From Streptomyces xanthii (GTDB lineage: Bacteria > Actinomycetota > Actinomycetes > Streptomycetales > Streptomycetaceae), in contig NZ_CP061281.1 in NCBI RefSeq assembly GCF_014621695.1, positions 5,952,001-6,016,000 on the forward strand: DNA of 64,000 bases. Reading direction: 5' to 3'. The translations under genes and the position numbers were made by a program. A model generated the notes under the pieces. That model was not told where the DNA came from. It saw only the letters and a list, made by a program, of their open reading frames with translations, and did no database searches. This document shows, one piece after another, positions 36,195 to 44,237 of the stretch. Numbering within the stretch: position 1 is the stretch's first letter; every line of letters starts with the position of its first letter.

Positions 36195-36228
36195 CAGTGT
36201 GCCGCGCGGAGCGGGCATGGCACACTGC
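36194..36228. promoter_or_regulatory. Inverted repeat GCAGTGTGCC-N15-GGCACACTGC
   Basis: Two perfect 10-bp arms (36194-36203 and 36219-36228) with a 15-base spacer, centred in the 211-base gap between the divergent ATPase and XRE genes. One base of the left arm is shared with the neighbouring repeat. Candidate operator of the cluster. Confidence 0.55.
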
Positions 36229-36353
36229 TGCCAACAGCTCGTCGCGCGGCGCCCAATGGGGGTGGACCGCGGGGAATCGGCCGGTGACCTGATGGTTCCG
36301 GGTCTTCTTCCGCGGCTGGAACTCGACACAGGGACTACTGGGAGGGCAGGGGC

Positions 36354-37223
36354 GTGAGCGAACCGCGGTCCGCGCCGACGGTCGGCCAGGTCGTGCTCGG
36401 CCGGCGTCTCCAGGACCTGCGGGAGAGCGCGGGGCTCAAGCGCGAGGACGCCGCCCGTGTACTGCGCGTGACCGCCGCGACCATCCGGCGCATGGAGACC
36501 GCCGAGGTCGCCCTCAAGATCCCCTACCTCCAGCTGCTCCTGAAGTCCTACGACGTCGACCGGGACGAGGCCGAGGCGTTCGTACAGCTCGCCGAGGAGG
36601 CGAACAAGCCGGGTTGGTGGCAGCGGTTCCACGACATCCTGCCCGGCTGGTTCTCGATGTACGTCAGCCTGGAGGGTGCCGCCTCCCTCATCAGGTCGTA
36701 CGAGCCGCACTTCGTGCCCGGACTGCTCCAGACCGCGGACTACGCGCGTGGCGTGCTCCGCTCCGGGGCCGTCGGCCGGGCGCTCGTCGAGGACCCGGAG
36801 GTCGTCGACCGCCACGTCGACCTGCGGATGCGGCGCCAGGCCCTGCTCACCCGCGAGGACGCGCCCCGCGTGTGGATGGTCATGGACGAGACGGCGCTGC
36901 GCCGCCCGGTCGGCGGCGCGGACGTGATGCGCGCCCAGCTCGACCGTCTGCTCGACGTGATGGAGCTGCCCAACGTCACGCTTCAGGTCGCGGAGTTCGC
37001 GTCCGGCCCGCACCCGGGCACGTACGGACCCTTCGTCCTGTTCCGCTTCGCCGTGCCCGAACTCCCGGACATGGTCTACAGCGAGTACCTGACCGGCGCC
37101 GTCTACCTCGACGCGCGCCCCGAGGTGGCCACCCACCTGGAGGTCATGGACCGCATGGCGGCGCACGCCGCGACGGCACAACGCACAAAGGAGATCCTGA
37201 GCGATCTCCGCAAGGAGCTCTGA
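36354..37223 (+). CDS. XRE-family regulator with DUF5753 (WhiJ/Scr1 type)
   Basis: A 289-residue regulator. An XRE helix-turn-helix lies at about 12-70 (LGRRLQDLRESAGLKREDAA, VLRVTAATIRRMETAEVALK). The DUF5753 domain fills the rest: GWFSMYVSLEGAASLIRSYE, HFVPGLLQTADYARGVLRSG, RQALLTREDAPRVWMVMDET, GPFVLFRFAVPELPDMVYSE and the end segment around AHAATAQRTKEILSDLRKEL. This is the Streptomyces WhiJ-like family, paired with DUF397 proteins and implicated in developmental control. The Scr1/Scr2 pair of S. coelicolor has been described as toxin-antitoxin-like. GTG start. Its stop is directly followed by the DUF397 ATG. Confidence 0.9.
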   Translation: MSEPRSAPTVGQVVLGRRLQDLRESAGLKREDAARVLRVTAATIRRMETAEVALKIPYLQLLLKSYDVDRDEAEAFVQLAEEANKPGWWQRFHDILPGWFSMYVSLEGAASLIRSYEPHFVPGLLQTADYARGVLRSGAVGRALVEDPEVVDRHVDLRMRRQALLTREDAPRVWMVMDETALRRPVGGADVMRAQLDRLLDVMELPNVTLQVAEFASGPHPGTYGPFVLFRFAVPELPDMVYSEYLTGAVYLDARPEVATHLEVMDRMAAHAATAQRTKEILSDLRKEL

Positions 37224-37496
37224 ATGGACCGGATCAAGGACCGGATACGAGGCGTGGACGGCGAGCCGGTCTACAACGGCATGCCCGCGCGCGAACTCGG
37301 CACCGAGGGCTGGCACAAGCCCTGGAGCGGGGGCAACGGCGGCAACTGCGTCGAGGCCATGAAGCTGGCCGACGGCCGCGTCGCCGTGCGCCAGTCCTCC
37401 GACCCGGACGGTCCCGCGCTGATCTACACCCCGGGTGAGATCACCGCGTTCATCGAGGGCGCCAAGGCCGGCGCCGCCGACTTCCTCCTGTCCTGA
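37224..37496 (+). CDS. DUF397 protein (small partner of the WhiJ-like regulator)
   Basis: A 90-residue protein with the DUF397 core HKPWSGGNGGNCVEAMKLAD, then VAVRQSSDPDGPALIYTPGE. This corresponds to the usual W-x-K-S-x-x-S-x-x-x-G-x-C-V-E-V pattern, with the Lys-Ser replaced by Lys-Pro. DUF397 proteins are encoded next to XRE-DUF5753 regulators and are thought to bind them, giving BldB-, WhiJ- or Scr2-like control. Its ATG abuts the regulator stop codon, so the pair is coupled. Confidence 0.88.
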   Translation: MDRIKDRIRGVDGEPVYNGMPARELGTEGWHKPWSGGNGGNCVEAMKLADGRVAVRQSSDPDGPALIYTPGEITAFIEGAKAGAADFLLS

Positions 37497-37523
37497 ACCG
37501 CTCCGGGCCGGCCGCGGGGACCG

Positions 37524-39014
37524 TCACGCGGTCATCGGCCGGTCGTGCGCACCGATCGGGGCCGGGAGCACCGTCGCCCCCGTCAGCCACCGGTCGACCG
37601 CCGCGGCCACCGCCCGGCCCTCCGCGATCGCCCACACCACCAGCGACTGCCCGCGTCCCGCGTCCCCGGCGACGAACACGCCCGGCACCGGAGTCGCGAA
37701 CCCCGCGTCCCGGGACAGCCCGCCCCGCGCGTCCGCGCCGAGCCCCAACTGGTCCACGAGACCCCCGGGCCGCCGCTCCGGCCCCTGGAACCCCAGCGCG
37801 AGCAGCACCAGATCGGCGGGCAGCACCTGCTCCGTCCCCGGCCGCGGCCGCCGGCCCGCGTCCACCTCCACGAGATGCAGCTCCCGCACCCGGCCCCGCT
37901 CGTCCCCCGTGAACCGCAGCGTCGACGCCGCGAACAGCCGCGCGTCCGCGTGCGCGAGCGGCGACGACCCCAGCTCGTCCGCCTCCTCGTGCGCCGGCGA
38001 CAGGCGGTACAGCTTCGGATACGTCGGCCAGGGCTCCGCCTCCTCGTCGCGCTCGTCGCCCGGCCTGCCGTAGATGTCGAGCTGGGTGACGGACGCGGCC
38101 CGCTCGCGCAGCGCCGTCCCCAGGCAGTCCGCGCCCGTGTCACCGCCGCCGACGATCACGACGTGCCGGCCCTCGGCGTTCAGCGGCGAGACCGGCAGAT
38201 CGCCCTCGCCCACCCGGTTCGCCAGCGGCAGGTACTCCATCGCCTGGTGGATCCCCGTCAAGTCACGCCCCGGCACATCCAGTTCGCGCCATTGCGTGGC
38301 ACCCGTGGCGATCACGACCGCGTCGTGCCGGGCCCGCAGCTCGGCCGCCCCGACGTCCCGGCCGACCTCCGTCGACGTACGGAACCGCACGCCCTCGTCC
38401 GCCAGCTGCCGCAGCCGGCGCTCCAGCCGGCGCTTGTCCATCTTGAACGCGGGGATGCCGTACCGGAGCAGCCCGCCCGGCCGGTCGTCGCGCTCGTACA
38501 CCGCGACCGTGTGGCCCGCGCGGGTCAGCTGTTGGGCCGCGGCGAGCCCCGCGGGCCCCGAACCGATCACGCCGACGCTGCGGCCCGACAGGCGCTCCGG
38601 CGGGCGCACGGACACGAAGCCCTCGTCCCATGCGCGGTCGGCGATCGCCAGCTCCACATTCTTGATGGTCACCGCGGGCTGATTGATCGCGAGCACACAG
38701 CCGGCCTCGCAGGGGGCCGGGCAGAGCGTGCCGGTGAACTCCGGGAAGTTGTTCGTGGCGTGCAGCCGCTCGCTCGCCGCCCGCCAGTCGTCCCGCGCGA
38801 CCAGGTCGTTCCACTCCGGGATCAGGTTCCCGAGCGGGCACGCGTCGTGGCAGAACGGGACGCCGCAGTCCATGCACCGGTCGGCCTGCCCGCCGACGAT
38901 CGGCAGCAGACCGCCCGGCACGTACACCTCGTCCCAGTCCCGGACGCGCTCCTCGACGGGGCGGCGCGGCGCCTCCCGCCGGGGCGTCCTGAGAAAGCCC
39001 TTGGGGTCGGCCAT
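37524..39014 (-). CDS. gltD: Glutamate synthase small subunit / GltD-like oxidoreductase
   Basis: A 496-residue FAD- and iron-sulfur-containing NADPH oxidoreductase. The N-terminal cluster motifs are DRCMDCGVPFCHDACPLGN and TGTLCPAPCEAGCVLAINQP. The FAD-binding loop is VGVIGSGPAGLAAAQQLTRA and the NADPH loop is VVIVGGGDTGADCLGTALRE. GVFVAGDAGRGQSLVVWAIA is the usual C-terminal FAD site. GltD passes electrons to GltB in glutamate synthase, but no gltB is adjacent, so this may be a second, orphan copy with another acceptor. Length is normal. The ATG at 39014 begins MADPKGFL as in its relatives. Confidence 0.9.
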   Translation of the reverse strand: MADPKGFLRTPRREAPRRPVEERVRDWDEVYVPGGLLPIVGGQADRCMDCGVPFCHDACPLGNLIPEWNDLVARDDWRAASERLHATNNFPEFTGTLCPAPCEAGCVLAINQPAVTIKNVELAIADRAWDEGFVSVRPPERLSGRSVGVIGSGPAGLAAAQQLTRAGHTVAVYERDDRPGGLLRYGIPAFKMDKRRLERRLRQLADEGVRFRTSTEVGRDVGAAELRARHDAVVIATGATQWRELDVPGRDLTGIHQAMEYLPLANRVGEGDLPVSPLNAEGRHVVIVGGGDTGADCLGTALRERAASVTQLDIYGRPGDERDEEAEPWPTYPKLYRLSPAHEEADELGSSPLAHADARLFAASTLRFTGDERGRVRELHLVEVDAGRRPRPGTEQVLPADLVLLALGFQGPERRPGGLVDQLGLGADARGGLSRDAGFATPVPGVFVAGDAGRGQSLVVWAIAEGRAVAAAVDRWLTGATVLPAPIGAHDRPMTA

Positions 39015-39086
39015 GGCCGTCTCCCTACGCCGCGGCTCTTTTCGCCACGATACGTCCGGCCCGGCCGCGGGACATCTCAGGCCGGC

Positions 39087-39572
39087 TCAGGTCAGCGCGA
39101 GCAGGAAGGAGGCGGAGGCGGCCAGGGAGGCGCCGCTGCGGATGTGGTTCCAGCCCGACCACTCGCTCCGATACGTCCCCCAGTACGCGGCGCTCGCCTC
39201 GGCCTCCTCGTCACCGGCGAGCTTCGCCAGCGCCTCGTTGCGCGGGACGTTCGCCAGCACCGTCACGCCGAACGACCCCACCAGATACAGCGCGCAGCCC
39301 AGCAGCAGCTCGACGGTGCCCTGCTCGGGCCAGAGCACGAACGTCACGACGGCGATCACGGCGCACAGCGCGGCGGCGCCGAGGAAGACGACCATGAACG
39401 CCGGGTTCACAGCGGCCACGTTGATCGCGTTCATCGCGGCGATCCCGCGGTCCGGCGGCAGGGCGCCGAGGCCGCGCATCACGAACGTCGAGAACGCGAC
39501 GAAGACGCCCGCGGCGAGCCCGCACCACAGGGCCCCGAACACCACGAGCACGAAGTACGGTCCTTCGATCAT
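39087..39572 (-). CDS. DUF1772 (anthrone oxygenase-like) membrane protein
   Basis: A 161-residue four-helix membrane protein: helices at about 6-30, 55-80 and 85-105, with a last one near 140-160. FVAFSTFVMRGLGALPPDRG, AAMNAINVAAVNPAFMVVFL and NVPRNEALAKLAGDEE are DUF1772 features (compare the first paralogue at 26320-26766). Substrate unknown. The ATG at 39572 has GAGGGGG six bases upstream; the longer frame to 39638 is unsupported. It lies 72 bases upstream of gltD on the same strand. Confidence 0.82.
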   Translation of the reverse strand: MIEGPYFVLVVFGALWCGLAAGVFVAFSTFVMRGLGALPPDRGIAAMNAINVAAVNPAFMVVFLGAAALCAVIAVVTFVLWPEQGTVELLLGCALYLVGSFGVTVLANVPRNEALAKLAGDEEAEASAAYWGTYRSEWSGWNHIRSGASLAASASFLLALT

Positions 39573-39699
39573 GCCAACCCCCTCGGCCGGCCGGCCCCCG
39601 GCCCCGTACGGCCCCGCCGCCACCGACCCCGAGATCATGCCGCAGTCCGGTGGAGGACGGCAGGTAATTAGGGGAGGGAGCGGTACGACGAGGGGAGCG

Positions 39700-39812
39700 G
39701 AGGGGAGGGGTCCGGGTTTCCGGTTTCCGGGTTCGGGGTCAGGGGTTCTGGGTTCCGGGCCCGTGCTCAGGGGGTTCCGAGTTCGGGGGCGGGGCTCGGG
39801 TCGGGGTCCGGG
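39700..39812. repeat. Degenerate GGGTTCCGG-type low-complexity stretch
   Basis: Repeated short steps such as GGGTTTCCGGTTTCCGGGTT and GGGTTCCGGGCCCG lead into the end of the DUF2293 gene. It has no fixed unit length, which suggests slippage-prone DNA rather than a binding array. No gene is seen in the 241-base gap. Confidence 0.4.
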
Positions 39813-39813
39813 C

Positions 39814-40542
39814 TCAGGACGCCTCGGGCTCGGCCCGAGCCGGCTCGTCCTCCGCGCCCCGCATCCGCCACGCCGCCAGCACCGCCTCCACCGGCGCGGC
39901 CACCCGCGCCCGCGCCTCCCGCCACGGCACCCCGGACATCAGCAGCGCGTCGTACGGCGTCTCCACATGCCGTACGCCCGCCCGGACCGCCGCCCGCACC
40001 GCGCCCTCCGACAACGCCCGGCCCGCCGCCGTCCGACCGACCCGGCCGCTGCCCCGCGCCCCCGCGTGCGCGGCGATCGCCTCGGCCCGCTCCACCGGGC
40101 ACCCAGGGAACAGCCGCCGGATCTCCGCCGCGAAAGCCGCCACGAACAACTCGTCGCGCACCGCCCGCCGCGCCGCGTCCCGCTCCCGCCGCCGCGCCCG
40201 AGACTCCGCGTCCGCCAGACAGCGGGCCTCCGCCCGTGCGAGCGCCGCCGGCTCGACCAGCACCCCCTGCCGCTCGTACCGGCCGCGCCGCCGATGGAAG
40301 CGCACGACCACTGCCGACAGCCCGCTCTCCTCCCGCGCCCGCCGCGTCAGCGCCGTGTCCCCGCGCGGCAGGAACACCAGATGCGCCAGATCCGCGCAGT
40401 CGAGACAGCGCGGCCGCCCCTCGTCCAGGACCAGCAGCCGGAGCGGCCCGCTCCGGCACACCGCGCACCTCTGGCGCCGGACGGGCTGGAACACGAGGGG
40501 GCCGCGCACCGCGAGGGGCGACGACGGGACGACGCTGCTCAT
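39814..40542 (-). CDS. DUF2293 domain protein with a zinc-ribbon-like N-terminus
   Basis: A 242-residue protein. The N-terminus has two Cys pairs (QRCAVCRSG and PRCLDCADLAHLVFLPRGD), a small zinc-ribbon-like module. It is followed by TALTRRAREESGLSAVVVRF, RYERQGVLVEPAALARAEAR and then the DUF2293 helical domain around FPGCPVERAEAIAAHAGARG, RHVETPYDALLMSGVPWREA. The function of the family is unknown; the Cys module suggests nucleic-acid or metal binding. It is divergent from the uridine-kinase homologue with an 86-base gap. Confidence 0.8.
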   Translation of the reverse strand: MSSVVPSSPLAVRGPLVFQPVRRQRCAVCRSGPLRLLVLDEGRPRCLDCADLAHLVFLPRGDTALTRRAREESGLSAVVVRFHRRRGRYERQGVLVEPAALARAEARCLADAESRARRRERDAARRAVRDELFVAAFAAEIRRLFPGCPVERAEAIAAHAGARGSGRVGRTAAGRALSEGAVRAAVRAGVRHVETPYDALLMSGVPWREARARVAAPVEAVLAAWRMRGAEDEPARAEPEAS

Positions 40543-40628
40543 ACCCGTTCCATGCCCGGCCGGGCACCGTCCGGCACTCCCTGGGCACCGCGCGTGGTCA
40601 CCCGGGCGGGCCCCGGCATCATGGACCC

Positions 40629-41261
40629 GTGCGACTCCAAGCGATCACCTGGGAACGGCTCGGCGACACCCTCGCCGAGCGCCTGCTCGACCTCGCCCCG
40701 GCCGACGGCTCTCCCTGGCCGCGGATCGCCTTCGACGGCGCACCGGCCGCCCGCCCGGGCGATCTCGCCGACCGTGTCGCCGAGGCCCTGCGCGTCCGCG
40801 GCCGCTCCTGCCTGGTCGTGCCCGCGGACGGCTTCCTGCGGCCCGCCTCGCTCCGCCTGGAGTACGGCCACCAGGACACCGAGGCCTACTACAGCGGCTG
40901 GCTCGACACCGGCGCCCTGTGGCGCGAGGTCTTCGGACCCCTCGAAGCGGACGGCACCGGCCGCGTCCTGCCCGACCTGTGGGACCCGGTCACCGACCGG
41001 GCGACCCGCAGCGACTACGTCGAACTCCCGCCCGGCAGCCCCCTGTTGCTGCACGGCCCCTTCCTCCTCAACCACTGGTTCCCCTTCGACCTCACCGTGC
41101 ACATCAGCCTGTCCGCCGGCGCCCTGCGCCGCCGCACCCCCGAGCCCGAGCAGTGGACCCTCCCCGCCTTCGCCCGCTACGACGACGAGACCGGCCCCGG
41201 CGCCGCGGCCGACGTCGTCATCCGCGCCGACGACCCCCGCCACCCCGCCTGGAACGGCTGA
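40629..41261 (+). CDS. Uridine-kinase homologue lacking the P-loop
   Basis: A 210-residue protein of the Streptomyces uridine-kinase-like family. WPRIAFDGAPAARPGDLADR occupies the position of Walker A (residues 36-45), but there is no G-K-S/T, so normal ATP binding by a P-loop is not possible. The rest of the fold is kept: CLVVPADGFLRPASLRLEYG, YYSGWLDTGALWREVFGPLE, LPDLWDPVTDRATRSDYVEL, GPFLLNHWFPFDLTVHISLS and RYDDETGPGAAADVV. It may be a pseudo-kinase or bind a nucleotide differently. GTG start at 40629, since the upstream extension has no support. Confidence 0.75.
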   Translation: MRLQAITWERLGDTLAERLLDLAPADGSPWPRIAFDGAPAARPGDLADRVAEALRVRGRSCLVVPADGFLRPASLRLEYGHQDTEAYYSGWLDTGALWREVFGPLEADGTGRVLPDLWDPVTDRATRSDYVELPPGSPLLLHGPFLLNHWFPFDLTVHISLSAGALRRRTPEPEQWTLPAFARYDDETGPGAAADVVIRADDPRHPAWNG

Positions 41262-41385
41262 ACAGAGCGAACGCGGAGCGAGAAGGCACAGGTCAAAGCC
41301 ATGACATGCGCCCCGTACCGACCGGGACGAGAATGAGGGACGGCGCCGGGAAACCCCCTTCGACCCGGCATCGGGAGGTACCACC

Positions 41386-41805
41386 ATGACCACCGCCGCG
41401 GACATCATGCACTCCGGCGCACGCTGGATCCCCGCCCACGAAACCCTGGACCGCGCCGCCCAGTTGATGCGTGAACTGAACGTCGGCGCCCTGCCCATCA
41501 GCGACGAGAACGAGCGGCTGTGCGGCATCCTCACCGACCGCGACATCGTGGTCGGCTGCGTCGCCATGGGGCACGACCCCGCCAAGGTCACCGCGGGCGA
41601 GATGGCCAAGGGCACCCCGCGCTGGATCGACGCCGGCGCCGACATCGCTGAGGTCCTCCACGAGATGCAGGACCACCAGATCCGCCGCCTGCCCGTGATC
41701 AAGGACAAGAAGCTCGTCGGCATGATCAGCGAGGCCGACCTGGCCATGCATCTGAACGACGACCAGATCGCCGCCTGGGTCGAGAGCGTCTACGCGAAGT
41801 CCTGA
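41386..41805 (+). CDS. CBS-domain protein
   Basis: A 139-residue protein consisting of one pair of CBS domains: TAADIMHSGARWIPAHETLD, AQLMRELNVGALPISDENER, LCGILTDRDIVVGCVAMGHD for the first, and DIAEVLHEMQDHQIRRLPVI, KDKKLVGMISEADLAMHLND for the second. Such pairs bind adenosine nucleotides and act as sensors, usually on a partner protein. No partner domain is fused. The ATG has GGGAGG at seven bases. It is convergent with the protein kinase gene (34 bases between stops). Confidence 0.9.
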   Translation: MTTAADIMHSGARWIPAHETLDRAAQLMRELNVGALPISDENERLCGILTDRDIVVGCVAMGHDPAKVTAGEMAKGTPRWIDAGADIAEVLHEMQDHQIRRLPVIKDKKLVGMISEADLAMHLNDDQIAAWVESVYAKS

Positions 41806-41839
41806 CCCGCGCCGGTCCGACGCGCACCCCGCGCCGTCG

Positions 41840-44173
41840 TCATCTCGGTGGCCGTGCTCCCTTCCCCGGCACGGCCACCGAGAACGCGCCGTCCCCGGTC
41901 ACCCCGTAGAACACGTCACCGACCCGGAGCGGGCCGGTCCCGCTGGGCGATCTCTGGTCGATCGTGCCGCCGCCGCCCTTCGGCCCGCCCTGCTGCCCGG
42001 CGGGCTCCACGGGAGGCCGGGTGCGCCAGCGCTCCTTGCCGGTGCGGGTGTCGATCGCCACCACGCTGTTGCCCGGCGTCGTCGCGTACAGCGTGTCGCC
42101 GCTCACCGTCGGCTCGCTGAACAGCCGCAGCTCGCGCGAGGTCGTCCACAGTGCCTTCCCGCGCTTCAGATCGAGCGCCAGCACGATCTCGTTCGAGTAG
42201 TCGAAGAGGTACATGGTGTCGCCCACGACCAGCGGCGGCGCCTCCGGCTCGACGGCCCAGGGGAAGTCCACGGAGCGGACCCGGCCCGATACGAGGTCCT
42301 GGACGAAGACGCGGGAGGAGACGCCCGTGTCGTTCTCCCAGCGCGCGTAGTACGCCCGGTTCCCCCGCACCGTCGCCAGCCACAGATCGCCCTTCGGCGC
42401 CTGCGCCCGGCCCAGCGTGCGGCCCGTACGGGCGTCGAGCCGCTCCACCGTGCGCACGCCCGCCTTCGCCCGGCGCAGGTCCGCGACGAGCGTCCCGTCG
42501 GCCCCGGCGTACAGCGGGCTCGGCGAGTCCGCGGTGAGCGTGCGCCGCCACAGCTCCTTCCCGCTGCGGGGATCGAACGCCGCGTACCGGGCCGTGGACG
42601 ACGGGCCCAACTCGCCCAGATGCACGACCAGTACGCCGCTCATCATCGCGAACTCGGAGTGCGGGCCCTTCTTCCGCCACACCCGGTGGCCCGTGCCGGC
42701 GTCGTAGGCGTCCACGCCCTGCGTGCCGTCGCCGCTGAACGTGAAGACGAGTCCCTCGCCCACCGCCACCACGGGGTTCGTCAGCCTGCCGCCCGACCGG
42801 CCCGCGTCTCCCATCGGCACTTTCCAGTCGACCTCGCCGGACGCCGGGTCCAGCTTGACCAGGGTCGTGGTGAACGACGCGCAGTAGACGCCGAGCCGCG
42901 ACGGAGTGCACTGGTACGAGTCCGGCATCAGCTCGCGCGGATCCGACACCCTGGACCCGTGCTTGCCGTCCTTGCCGTTCTCCGGCGCCTTGGCGAGTGA
43001 CGTCGTCCAGGGCCGCCAGCCCGGCACGGAGGCCGGTGCGCCCTGCCGCGCGACCGGTTCCTCGCCGGCCGCGCCGCCCCGTACGGCGACGGAGATCCCG
43101 GCGGCCGCCACCAGGGCCACGGCGAGCGCACTCGCCGCGACAGTGATGCGCCGGCGCCGCGATCCGCGAGGGGTGTGCGGCGTGACGGCGGTCAGGTCGG
43201 CGCCGGTGCTCTCGCCGCCGCCCCGCGTGGACGCGTCCGGCACCGTCGCGTCACCACGGCTGAGCGCCAGGGTCGGACCGCCCGCCGTGCCGGTCGGTGC
43301 GGGCTCGCCGTCACCGGACACCCGCTCCGGCAGCGCGGCCAGCGCCTCCCGCAGCGCGTCCGGCGTCGGCCGCTCCTGCGGCGCCTTCGCGAGGCAGGAC
43401 AGCACCAGTGGCCGCAACTCGGCGGGCAGCGCGCCCAGTTCGGGTGCGTGATGCACCGTCTGGTACGCCGCCAGATACGCGTTCTCCGCCTCGAACGGGC
43501 TGCGGCCCGTCGCCGCGTACACCAGCAGCGCCCCGAACGAGAACACGTCGACCGGCGGCCCCACGTCCCGCGGACTGCTGAACTGCTCGGGGGCCATGAA
43601 CGGCGGCGACCCCAGCACCATGCCCGTCTGCGTGCGCACATCGCTCTGCGCGGCCCGCGAGATGCCGAAGTCGATGACCCGCACCGCACCCGCGGCCCCG
43701 TCCGGGTCAGGGCCGCCCTCGTCGGCCCGGCCCGGACCGAGCAGCAGCACATTGCTCGGCTTCAGGTCGCGGTGCACGACCTCCGCCCGGTGCAACTCCC
43801 GCAGCGCCTCCGCCAGCTCCACCCCGAGCCGGCGCAACTGCGGCCAGTCCAGGGTGCCCTGCTCGGCGACCCGCTGCGCGAGCGTGTCCCCGGCGACGTA
43901 CACGGTCGCCATCCAGGGGCGCGCCGCGTCCGGGTCCGCGTCCACGACCGGAGCCGTGAACGCCCCGCTCACCCGGCGCGCGGCCCGGACCTCCTGACGG
44001 AACCGCGCCCGGAACTCCGGGTCGTCCGCGTACTGGGCGTGCACGACCTTGACCGCGACCGTGCGGCCCGACGGAGTGCGGGCGCGGTACACCACCCCCA
44101 TGCCGCCCGTGCCGATCCGCGACTCGATCCGGTAGCCGCCGATCGACTCGGGATCGTCCTCCCGCAAAGGCAT
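41840..44173 (-). CDS. Membrane Ser/Thr protein kinase with PQQ-like propeller sensor
   Basis: A 777-residue PknB-type kinase. The kinase domain spans about residues 14-280, with the Gly-rich loop RIGTGGMGVVYRAR, the ATP-anchoring Lys42 (VAVKVV), the catalytic loop VVHRDLKPSNVLL, VRVIDFGISRAAQ and GSPPFMAPEQFSSP. A juxtamembrane linker leads to a single membrane helix (about 345-365, ITVAASALAVALVAAAGISV). The extracellular part (about 400-777) is a PQQ-type beta-propeller with repeats such as KLDPASGEVDWKVPMGD, DAYDAGTGHRVWRKKG and AIDTRTGKERWRTRPPVEPA. The sensed signal is unknown. Transcribed toward the CBS gene. Confidence 0.92.
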   Translation of the reverse strand: MPLREDDPESIGGYRIESRIGTGGMGVVYRARTPSGRTVAVKVVHAQYADDPEFRARFRQEVRAARRVSGAFTAPVVDADPDAARPWMATVYVAGDTLAQRVAEQGTLDWPQLRRLGVELAEALRELHRAEVVHRDLKPSNVLLLGPGRADEGGPDPDGAAGAVRVIDFGISRAAQSDVRTQTGMVLGSPPFMAPEQFSSPRDVGPPVDVFSFGALLVYAATGRSPFEAENAYLAAYQTVHHAPELGALPAELRPLVLSCLAKAPQERPTPDALREALAALPERVSGDGEPAPTGTAGGPTLALSRGDATVPDASTRGGGESTGADLTAVTPHTPRGSRRRRITVAASALAVALVAAAGISVAVRGGAAGEEPVARQGAPASVPGWRPWTTSLAKAPENGKDGKHGSRVSDPRELMPDSYQCTPSRLGVYCASFTTTLVKLDPASGEVDWKVPMGDAGRSGGRLTNPVVAVGEGLVFTFSGDGTQGVDAYDAGTGHRVWRKKGPHSEFAMMSGVLVVHLGELGPSSTARYAAFDPRSGKELWRRTLTADSPSPLYAGADGTLVADLRRAKAGVRTVERLDARTGRTLGRAQAPKGDLWLATVRGNRAYYARWENDTGVSSRVFVQDLVSGRVRSVDFPWAVEPEAPPLVVGDTMYLFDYSNEIVLALDLKRGKALWTTSRELRLFSEPTVSGDTLYATTPGNSVVAIDTRTGKERWRTRPPVEPAGQQGGPKGGGGTIDQRSPSGTGPLRVGDVFYGVTGDGAFSVAVPGKGARPPR

Positions 44174-44237
44174 CGCTCATCCCCCTGGGCGCTGACATGG
44201 ACGGTACAGAATAGTGCGCCCCGCCCCCGGCGCTTCC

